This document shows positions 25,496 through 32,812 of a stretch of DNA of 32,812 bases, in pieces. Below the pieces are notes generated by a model. That model worked only from the letters and a program-made list of their open reading frames with translations, did not search any database and had not been told where the DNA came from. This stretch comes from Bacteroides sp. Lineage in GTDB: Bacteria; Bacteroidota; Bacteroidia; Bacteroidales; Bacteroidaceae. Made by a program: the position numbers and the translations under genes. Numbering within the stretch: position 1 is the first letter of the stretch; every line of letters begins with the position of its first letter. The stretch spans positions 1-32,812 of the forward strand of contig JAUNJD010000008.1 in assembly GCA_030523205.1 (NCBI GenBank). The letters run 5' to 3'.

Positions 25496-27169
25496 ATGAA
25501 GAAAATAGTATTGACCGGGATGCTTGTAGGCTGCGTACTGCCGGTCTTGGCACAATATCCTGTAATTCCGGATTCGGTGAAGGCTAGGGTAGAAAGGCAA
25601 GAAGCCGAATTTAGCCGTAAATCGGATGCCGCTTGGGAAAAGGCTTTGCCTACGGTGTTGGAAGAAGGCAAAGCAGGCCGTCCCTATAAACCGTGGGCAT
25701 CCCATCCCGAAGATTTGGTAAAAAGCACTATTCCGGCTTTTCCCGGTGCCGAAGGTGGTGGAATGTACACTCCGGGTGGACGTGGTGGCAAGGTGCTTGT
25801 TGTTACCTCTTTGGAAGATTCAGGTCCCGGCACCTTCCGTGAAGCCTGTGAGACGGGTGGGGCACGCATCATTGTCTTCAATGTATCGGGTATCATTCGT
25901 CTGAAAAGCCCCATTCACCTTCGTGCTCCTTATGTCACCATTGCCGGACAGACCGCTCCGGGGGATGGGGTTTGCATCACCGGACATTCTTTCCTGATAG
26001 ATACACACGACGTTATCATCCGTCATATGCGTTTCCGTCGCGGGGCACAGGATGTTGGTTTCCGCGATGATGCCCTTGGCGGAAATGCCGTCGGAAATAT
26101 CATCATCGACCATTGTTCGGCTAGTTGGGGCTTGGATGAGAATATGTCTGTCTATCGCCATGTTTATGACCGTGACGAGACCGGACATGGACAAAAGCTG
26201 CCGACGGTGAACATCACCATTCAGAACTCTATTTTCTCCGAGGCATTGGATACCTATAACCATGCCTTTGGGGCAACTATCGGCGGGCACAACAGTATGT
26301 TTTGCCGCAACCTTTTCGCCTCCAACATCAGCCGTAACTGTTCTGTCGGCATGGATGGCGATTTCAACTTTGTCAACAATGTGGTGTTCAATTGGTGGAA
26401 CCGTTCCATTGACGGAGGTGATCACAATAGCCTTTACAACATCATCAACAACTATTTCAAGCCCGGACCTGTCACCCCGCTCAACAAGGCAATCTCTTAC
26501 CGCATCCTTAAGCCGGAGGCAGGACGCGACAAGAACCGTCCTTTGTCTTTCGGAAAAGCCTATGTGCATGGAAACATCGTTCATGGCAATGCCAAGGTTA
26601 CAAAGGACAATTGGGACGGTGGCGTGCAACTGAATGGTGATGTGGATGCCGACAAATACCTTCCGCAAATCAAGGTGGACGAACCGTTCCGGATGTCTCA
26701 TGTCACTGTCATGGATGCCAAGGAAGCCTATCAATTTGTTCTGAAGAACGTAGGAGCCTGTATGCCGAAGCGTGATGCGGTGGATGCACGCATCGTGAAG
26801 TCCGTGCGTACCGGAAAGGCTATCTACGTGGAGGATGCTCCGGAGTTTGTCTCCCCTTATGTGAAGAGACGTTTGCCGGACGATTCCTATAAACAAGGCA
26901 TTATTACCGACATCCGACAAGTTGGCGGACTTCCCGAATACAAGGGCGAGCCTGTGACCGATTCTGATGGCGACGGAATGCCGGACGCTTGGGAGATAGC
27001 CAATGGACTGAACCCGAACGATGCCGGCGATGCCGTGAAGGATTGCAACGGAGACGGCTATACCAATATCGAGAAGTACATCAATGATATAGATACCAAG
27101 AAGAAGGTGGATTGGACCGATTTGTCGAATAACCATGATACCTTGGCCGACCGTAAAAGTTTGAACTAA
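25496..27169 (+). CDS. PL1-type pectate lyase with Ca-binding C-terminal repeat
   Basis: The start at 25496 (MKKIVLTG) gives a normal signal peptide ending VLPVLA-Q; the ATG at 25463 would add eleven polar residues. The protein then has 557 residues. A parallel beta-helix (about 75-440) carries the PL1 phrases FPGAEGGGMYTPGGRGG, TSLEDSGPGTFREA, ITGHSFLIDTHDVIIRHMRFR, DHCSASWGLDEN, NSIFSEALD and NNVVFNWWNRS. Near the C-terminus, DSDGDGMPDAWEIANGLNP and DCNGDGYTNIEKYIN form thrombospondin type 3/dockerin-like calcium loops, common in surface polysaccharide enzymes. It would cleave the homogalacturonan-type backbone by beta-elimination, completing the RG-II set (a BT_1023-like gene from memory). 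It is 41 bases after the GH78-GH33 gene, in one operon. Confidence 0.88.
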   Translation: MKKIVLTGMLVGCVLPVLAQYPVIPDSVKARVERQEAEFSRKSDAAWEKALPTVLEEGKAGRPYKPWASHPEDLVKSTIPAFPGAEGGGMYTPGGRGGKVLVVTSLEDSGPGTFREACETGGARIIVFNVSGIIRLKSPIHLRAPYVTIAGQTAPGDGVCITGHSFLIDTHDVIIRHMRFRRGAQDVGFRDDALGGNAVGNIIIDHCSASWGLDENMSVYRHVYDRDETGHGQKLPTVNITIQNSIFSEALDTYNHAFGATIGGHNSMFCRNLFASNISRNCSVGMDGDFNFVNNVVFNWWNRSIDGGDHNSLYNIINNYFKPGPVTPLNKAISYRILKPEAGRDKNRPLSFGKAYVHGNIVHGNAKVTKDNWDGGVQLNGDVDADKYLPQIKVDEPFRMSHVTVMDAKEAYQFVLKNVGACMPKRDAVDARIVKSVRTGKAIYVEDAPEFVSPYVKRRLPDDSYKQGIITDIRQVGGLPEYKGEPVTDSDGDGMPDAWEIANGLNPNDAGDAVKDCNGDGYTNIEKYINDIDTKKKVDWTDLSNNHDTLADRKSLN

Positions 27170-27195
27170 GTTTTTTTTGATTATAAGATATAACG

Positions 27196-30100
27196 ATGAA
27201 GATGCGACTGCGGACCATTCTTTTAGGGCTTATGGGCATAGGGCTTATGCACGTCCATGCACAAACCTTTGCTTTACAAGTCAAGGACAACCGGATAACC
27301 TATCTGAGCGATGAATGGGGTAACCGTATTCTCGACTTTTCCTATTGTGGTTATCGGAGTTCGGAACGTGAGATTCCTTCCGTTCGTAATGCCGTGTTTG
27401 TGCCTTGGCAGGCCGGAGATAACACATTGCGCATTCAGCGTGCCATCGACTATGTAGCTTCGTTGACTCCCGATGCCTCGGGCTTTCGTGGTGCCGTGTT
27501 GTTGGATAAGGGAGAGTTTTCCCTGTCAGGCAGTCTTCGTATCCATGCTTCGGGGGTGGTGTTGCGTGGCATGGACCGAGAGCAGACCATATTGTTGAAG
27601 AAAGGGGTGGACCGAGGAGCAGTTATCTATTTGGAAGGGGAAGATAATTTGTTGGTGAAGGACACATTGCAGATACTTACTGACTATGTGCCCGTCAATA
27701 CCCGTACGCTGTCCGTCGGCTCGGATGTCCCTTTGAACAAGGGTGATCGTGTGATGATAGTCCGTCCCTCTACCGAGGAATGGATTGCTTCGTTGGGTTG
27801 CGATGTCTTTGGCGGTGGCATCAATACATTGGGTTGGAAAGAAGGCGATGCAGACCTTACATGGGATAGAACTGTGACCGAGGTTCATGGTAGGCAGATT
27901 ACGCTGGACGCTCCGTTGACGGTGGCTCTTGATGCTCGGTTGGGGGCTTCTTCTGTCATTACCTATCAATGGAATGGCCGTATCTCTGAATGTGGCGTCG
28001 AGAACATGACGCTTGTCTCAGATTATGACCGTCGCTATCCCAAGGATGAGGACCATTGCTGGACGGGTATCTCTATTGAACACGCCGAAAACTGTTGGGT
28101 AAGGCAAGTCGATTTTCGACATTTTGCGGGAAGTGCCGTTATCGTTCAGCGTACAGGTTCTAAGATTACCGTTGAAGATTGCATTTCAAGAGAACCGATT
28201 TCCGAGATTGGCGGTATGCGCCGTTGCACCTTCCATACGTTAGGTCAGCAATCGTTGTTCCAACGCTGCTATTCCGAGCATGGCATTCACGACTTCTCAG
28301 CCGGATATTGTGCCGCAGGTCCCAACGCTTTTGTGCAATGCGATTCCTACGAATCATTGGGCTTCAGTGGCTCTATCGATACCTGGGCTTGCGGACTACT
28401 GTTCGATGTGGTCAATATTGACGGTCACAATCTTGCATTCAAGAATCTAGGTCAAGATAAGAACGGTGCGGGTTGGAACACAGCCAATAGCCTATTGTGG
28501 CAATGCACTGCTGCCGAGATAGCCTGCTATACGCCTGCCACCGATGCCAAGAACCGTGCGTATGGTTGTTGGGCGCAATTCTCGGGCGATGGTGAATGGG
28601 GAGAAACCAATAATCACGTGAAGCCCCGTAGCCTTTTCTATGCCCAATTGGAACAGCGTTTGCAGAAGGATTGTAAAAAGCAAGCCCGCATCCTGCCTCG
28701 TAACACTAGTGCGACCAGTAGCCCCACGGTGGAGATGGCTATGGCGTTGGCTCAAGAGGCTTATACACCTCTCCTCACGATGGAACGTTGGATTGCCGAC
28801 AAAGAATTCGAGCCCTCTACCGAATCGGCGGGCATTCGGTCGATTGATGACATCAAACAAAAGCGGACATCGTCGGCTAAGTCAACTTCTGCCGATGAGC
28901 AAGAGCAGTCATCGGAAGTATGTATCTTCGACGGGCGTATACAGATGGATGGTGCCTTATTGGTCGGGAATAGTCATAACACCCCTTGGTGGAACGGGAA
29001 TTTGAGAAGCCGTAGTTTGCAGAAAGCCAAGCCGGCCATTACCCGCTTTGTGCCGGGGCGTGAGGGGCAAGGGCTGACCGATCGCATTGATTCTGTAATA
29101 GATTATATGAAGCAGAAGAACATATTGGTCTTCGAGCAGAACTACGGCCTTTGGTACGACCGCCGCCGCGATGACCACGAACGCATTCGTCGTCGCGATG
29201 GCGATGTGTGGGCACCTTTTTATGAAGGACCTTTTAGCCGTAGTGGTGAAGGTGTGGCTTGGGATGGATTGAGCAAATATGATTTGAACCACCCGAATGC
29301 CTGGTATTGGGCACGCCTGAAAGAGTTTGCCGATAAAGGTGGTCGTAAGGGCCTGCTGTTGTTCCACGATAACTATTTTCAGCACAACATACTCGAAGCC
29401 GGGGCGCATTGGGTGGATAGCCCGTGGCGAAGTACCAACAACATCAATCAGACGGACTTTCCGGAACCGGTCCCTTTTGCCGGTGACAAGCGAATCTTCG
29501 TAGCCGATATGTTCTATGATGTCAGTCATTCGGTTCGTCGTGAATTGCACAGGCAGTACATTCGTCAGTGTCTGGATAACTTTGCCGATTGTCCCAATGT
29601 CATTCAGCTGACGAGTGCCGAGTACACGGGCCCGCTGCATTTTGTTCAGTTTTGGCTAGATGTAATTGCTGAGTGGGAGGCCGAGACCGGTAAGAGCGTG
29701 AAGATAGCCCTTAGCGCAACGAAGGATGTGCAAGATGCTATCTTGGCCGATGCACGACGTTCGGCTGTGGTGGACATCATCGATATACGTTATTGGCATT
29801 ACAAGACCGATGGCATCTATGCTCCTGAGGGTGGAAAGAACATGGCTCCTCGTCAGCACAAGCGCAAGATGAAAGTGGGACAGGTAACCTTTGCCGAAGT
29901 TTATCGGGCGGTGGACGAATACCGTCGGAAGTATGCGGAGAAGGCTGTCACCTACTATGCGCAAAATTATGACACGATGGGATGGGCTGTATTCATGGCT
30001 GGCGGCTCTTGTCCTGCCATCCCCTGTGTCGACAAGGACTTTCTGAAAGATGCAGCAATGATGAAAGTAGAGGATACCGGAACGGAGGATTATAAGAAAA

Positions 30101-30309
30101 TGGTAAAACCTGATACCGGAGTTATCATATATTCCAAGTCTGGAATGGAAATCCCTATTCAATTATTGTCTGGGAAATATGTATTAAAGTATATACATCC
30201 GGTTTCCGGCGAAATGCAAATACTGAATAAATCATTGAAAATAAAAGATGTATATCAACTGAAAATACCTTCGGATAAAGGAGGTATTTACTGGTTGCAT
30301 CGGTTGTAG
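27196..30309 (+). CDS. Beta-helix plus barrel-like protein of unknown function (DUF6298-like)
   Basis: This is a 1037-residue protein with a signal peptide ending MHVHA-Q (about 22). Residues about 40-480 form a pectate-lyase-like beta-helix: DNTLRIQRAIDYV, GAVLLDKGEFSLSGSLRIHASGVVLRG, then repeating strands such as GISIEHAENCWVRQVDFRHFAG and KITVEDCISREP. A linker rich in Ser, Thr and Glu (about 540-570) follows. The C-terminal part (about 615-970) looks like a (beta/alpha)8 hydrolase: NILVFEQNYGLWYDRRRDDHERIRR, GLLLFHDNYFQHN, NVIQLTSAEYTGPLHFVQFW and VVDIIDIRYWHY. Acidic candidates are Glu in SAEYTG and Asp in the early strands. The last 70 residues form a small beta-sandwich encoded by clearly more AT-rich DNA. 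I recall DUF6298 for this kind of protein but no proven activity. It is the last gene of the operon, 26 bases after the lyase. Confidence 0.75.
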   Translation: MKMRLRTILLGLMGIGLMHVHAQTFALQVKDNRITYLSDEWGNRILDFSYCGYRSSEREIPSVRNAVFVPWQAGDNTLRIQRAIDYVASLTPDASGFRGAVLLDKGEFSLSGSLRIHASGVVLRGMDREQTILLKKGVDRGAVIYLEGEDNLLVKDTLQILTDYVPVNTRTLSVGSDVPLNKGDRVMIVRPSTEEWIASLGCDVFGGGINTLGWKEGDADLTWDRTVTEVHGRQITLDAPLTVALDARLGASSVITYQWNGRISECGVENMTLVSDYDRRYPKDEDHCWTGISIEHAENCWVRQVDFRHFAGSAVIVQRTGSKITVEDCISREPISEIGGMRRCTFHTLGQQSLFQRCYSEHGIHDFSAGYCAAGPNAFVQCDSYESLGFSGSIDTWACGLLFDVVNIDGHNLAFKNLGQDKNGAGWNTANSLLWQCTAAEIACYTPATDAKNRAYGCWAQFSGDGEWGETNNHVKPRSLFYAQLEQRLQKDCKKQARILPRNTSATSSPTVEMAMALAQEAYTPLLTMERWIADKEFEPSTESAGIRSIDDIKQKRTSSAKSTSADEQEQSSEVCIFDGRIQMDGALLVGNSHNTPWWNGNLRSRSLQKAKPAITRFVPGREGQGLTDRIDSVIDYMKQKNILVFEQNYGLWYDRRRDDHERIRRRDGDVWAPFYEGPFSRSGEGVAWDGLSKYDLNHPNAWYWARLKEFADKGGRKGLLLFHDNYFQHNILEAGAHWVDSPWRSTNNINQTDFPEPVPFAGDKRIFVADMFYDVSHSVRRELHRQYIRQCLDNFADCPNVIQLTSAEYTGPLHFVQFWLDVIAEWEAETGKSVKIALSATKDVQDAILADARRSAVVDIIDIRYWHYKTDGIYAPEGGKNMAPRQHKRKMKVGQVTFAEVYRAVDEYRRKYAEKAVTYYAQNYDTMGWAVFMAGGSCPAIPCVDKDFLKDAAMMKVEDTGTEDYKKMVKPDTGVIIYSKSGMEIPIQLLSGKYVLKYIHPVSGEMQILNKSLKIKDVYQLKIPSDKGGIYWLHRL

Positions 30310-30334
30310 CACGAGAACTCCCTTTTTAAGAAAA

Positions 30335-30374
30335 TTACCCCTACCACAGATAGCTGTAATAGGGGTAAATCTTT
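30335..30374. terminator. Hairpin between the pectin operon and the CRISPR array
   Basis: TTACCCCTA at 30335-30343 pairs perfectly with TAGGGGTAA at 30360-30368, and ACAG/CTGT add an inner stem. A-rich sequence precedes it and ATCTTT follows. It could stop transcripts from either side, which suits a convergent arrangement. Confidence 0.65.
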
Positions 30375-30451
30375 ATATTTAGGCATTATGATATACCTCT
30401 TTTCTACGGGATATCTAATAAAAGAATGCCCTAAAACATGGTACTTGTTTT

Positions 30452-30483
30452 TCTAATCTACGCGCACCCCAGCGAGGTGCGAC
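30452..30483 (-). repeat. Degenerate terminal CRISPR repeat (trailer end)
   Basis: The last 19 bases match the array repeat (CACCCCAGCGAGGTGCGAC), but the GTTTCAATCC side has decayed to CTAATCTACGCG-like sequence. Degenerate repeats mark the end farthest from the leader. It is followed by a normal 34-base spacer. Confidence 0.85.
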
Positions 30484-32812
30484 ATCCCGTGTAGTCCGTC
30501 AGTTCCACGCCGTCCTTGTTTCAATCCACGCACCCCAGCGAGGTGCGACATCATCGGCCTCGGCATTTGGATTTATTTGACAAGTTTCAATCCACGCACC
30601 CCAGCGAGGTGCGACCTGACCATCGACCAGTTGGAGCGAACCAACCGTGTTTCAATCCACGCACCCCAGCGAGGTGCGACAAAAGGGCTGGACTTTCTTT
30701 TGACAATACGACTGGTTTCAATCCACGCACCCCAGCGAGGTGCGACACATCACCGACGAGGAACGTCAAAGGTATATCAAGTTTCAATCCACGCACCCCA
30801 GCGAGGTGCGACAGCGGTCTATCGAGAAAGCTCTATGTGCCGAACGTGTTTCAATCCACGCACCCCAGCGAGGTGCGACGTTTTACGCTCCATTTTATTA
30901 ACTTCGGAACGTGTTTCAATCCACGCACCCCAGCGAGGTGCGACACGCGGAAGTGCTTGCCTCCATCCTTCTCTATCTGTTTCAATCCACGCACCCCAGC
31001 GAGGTGCGACCCAACCCCGGCGTGGTGGTATTGCCCGACCGCGAGTTTCAATCCACGCACCCCAGCGAGGTGCGACACAGAATAGTCCACCACTATATAG
31101 CCCTTCGACTCGTTTCAATCCACGCACCCCAGCGAGGTGCGACTTAGTCACGTAGAGACCTGTATGTGGGGAGTCGTGGTTTCAATCCACGCACCCCAGC
31201 GAGGTGCGACCAAGCCGTGTACTACGTTATTAGGCGTAGCGTTCGTTTCAATCCACGCACCCCAGCGAGGTGCGACTTGGGACGTTTCCCCACCGACCTC
31301 CCGATGATACAGTTTCAATCCACGCACCCCAGCGAGGTGCGACGTTGACGAACTTACGCTAAAGCCAATCAAAGTAGTTTCAATCCACGCACCCCAGCGA
31401 GGTGCGACTACTCCGCAAGGCGTGCGCCAAAGACGTTTATGTGTTTCAATCCACGCACCCCAGCGAGGTGCGACGTCACCTTGCAAATAGTTCTACATCG
31501 TCTTCATTGTTTCAATCCACGCACCCCAGCGAGGTGCGACGACTGAGGTATGGAACTACAACAATTATCATCAGTTTCAATCCACGCACCCCAGCGAGGT
31601 GCGACGGCGAGTGGTGGGCCAACTGCCCCATCACCTTTGTTTCAATCCACGCACCCCAGCGAGGTGCGACGGGCATAAAGCTCGTTCCAGTCGTATTGCC
31701 AAAAGTTTCAATCCACGCACCCCAGCGAGGTGCGACAAGTCCGGATTGTAATAACACCTCCGGCAAAGGTTTCAATCCACGCACCCCAGCGAGGTGCGAC
31801 GCCAAGTCGCCCGATGTTCCCTTCACCTCTCCCGATGTTTCAATCCACGCACCCCAGCGAGGTGCGACGGCGGTTGATGGACTTGTATTCCTCCCGCACC
31901 ATGTTTCAATCCACGCACCCCAGCGAGGTGCGACGCACAGGCAAGACACGTGTCGCTCTCCAAATAGTGTTTCAATCCACGCACCCCAGCGAGGTGCGAC
32001 CGGTGACTTCGGGGCGATTGAACATCCGATAGGTGTTTCAATCCACGCACCCCAGCGAGGTGCGACACCTTGTGGGCACCAACTACTGTAAGAGTAGTGA
32101 GGTTTCAATCCACGCACCCCAGCGAGGTGCGACTGGAAAATTTCAGTAAGATTTCTTATGAGTTCGTGTTTCAATCCACGCACCCCAGCGAGGTGCGACT
32201 AGCCGGGTCAAGACGGCCATCAACACCGAGTTCAAGTTTCAATCCACGCACCCCAGCGAGGTGCGACCCTCTATTGTCGCGGCTAGAGAAAGGTTACAAG
32301 CGTTTCAATCCACGCACCCCAGCGAGGTGCGACTGCCTAAGTTAGCAGACTTATTGCGTCAAAGCGTGTTTCAATCCACGCACCCCAGCGAGGTGCGACG
32401 CGGCCGACCGCGAAATGATTGTAGAGCAAATCATGTTTCAATCCACGCACCCCAGCGAGGTGCGACACCATCCGTATGTGCTGATGTGCTTGCATCGTTG
32501 TTTCAATCCACGCACCCCAGCGAGGTGCGACGCCAATGCGGAGGAGCTGTTGGCGGCCTTCTGGGAGTTTCAATCCACGCACCCCAGCGAGGTGCGACCC
32601 ACCGTGGCATAGAGCAAGTCCTTCTTTTCCTCGTTTCAATCCACGCACCCCAGCGAGGTGCGACACGGCTATCACAGCGGCCACTATCAGGGTCTCGAAG
32701 TTTCAATCCACGCACCCCAGCGAGGTGCGACTATGCCACCGTAGGCACGGAGTACGCCGCCCTTGTCGTTTCAATCCACGCACCCCAGCGAGGTGCGACA
32801 CGGCGGGCAATC
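30452..32812 (-). CRISPR. Type I-C-like CRISPR array, truncated by the window edge
   Basis: There are 35 intact 32-base repeats (first at 30518-30549, last at 32768-32799), one degenerate repeat, 35 complete spacers of 32-36 bases (most often 34), and a partial spacer to 32812. The repeat begins GTTTCAATCC and ends GGTGCGAC on the + strand; its complement ends ATTGAAAC, the hallmark 3' end of type I-C repeats, with CGCACC/GGTGCG able to form a stem. Transcription is therefore expected from the - strand, with the leader and newest spacers beyond the right edge. No cas gene is inside the window. All intact repeats I aligned appear identical. The overlapping reading frames here, with FNPRTPARCD, SIHAPQRGAT or FQSTHPSEVR repeats, are translations of the repeat and not proteins. 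Confidence 0.98.

Noticed and set aside
30516..32715. Many overlapping reading frames on both strands with repeated peptides such as FNPRTPARCD and SHLAGVRGLK
   Set aside because: They are translations of the 32-base CRISPR repeat and its spacers; the period matches the array and no frame has its own gene signals.

Overview
The window is chromosomal DNA from a gut Bacteroides-type bacterium (Bacteroidales). The evidence is the promoter style (TTTG / TAnnTTTG), a hybrid two-component regulator with an AraC output domain, an inositol-lipid gene cluster, large secreted pectin-degrading enzymes, a DUF5686 protein and the general codon style. The species cannot be named from the sequence alone. 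All convincing genes lie on the + strand; the CRISPR array at the right end is probably transcribed from the - strand.

Layout. (1) 1-516: AT-rich, no convincing gene. (2) 599-3435: a TPR / histidine kinase / receiver / AraC hybrid regulator, split by a one-base frameshift near 2234-2236. (3) 3487-7863: a sigma-54 unit with a textbook -24/-12 promoter at 3556-3571 and upstream CGGACA-type inverted repeats. It encodes a TolC-like outer-membrane channel, an NtrC-type activator and an NtrB/NtrY-like kinase, and looks autoregulated. (4) 8065-10596: an outer-membrane DUF5686 protein with an N-terminal carboxypeptidase-regulatory-like domain. (5) 10698-14725: the inositol-lipid cluster. Its order is myo-inositol-phosphate synthase, a strong hairpin terminator, PgpA-like phosphatase, GtrA-like membrane protein, CDP-alcohol phosphatidyltransferase and AUR1/PAP2-like synthase. 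Together they would make inositol phosphate from glucose 6-phosphate, build phosphatidylinositol, and move the head group to a sphingolipid. (6) 14833-16005: a YqhD-type iron alcohol dehydrogenase with its own terminator.

(7) 16430-30309: five large secreted proteins that fit the breakdown of the pectin rhamnogalacturonan II (RG-II). They are a GH143-GH142-type fusion (chain D: arabinofuranose-DHA), a GH140-type apiosidase, a GH78-GH33 fusion (rhamnose-Kdo, chain C), a PL1-type pectate lyase, and a 1037-residue protein joining a beta-helix to a barrel-like domain (DUF6298-like, function unknown). No SusC/SusD pair or dedicated regulator lies next to them here. The GH78-GH33 gene has a clear signal-peptide coding stretch upstream of its first ATG, but that stretch has no ATG of its own.

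(8) 30452-32812: a type I-C-like CRISPR array with one degenerate repeat, 35 intact 32-base repeats and 35 complete spacers, running off the window. The degenerate repeat at the left and the repeat orientation put the leader, and probably the cas genes, to the right of the window. The most promising novelty is the beta-helix/barrel protein at 27196. The lost start codon, the frameshifted regulator and the sigma-54 control region are concrete, checkable sequence observations.
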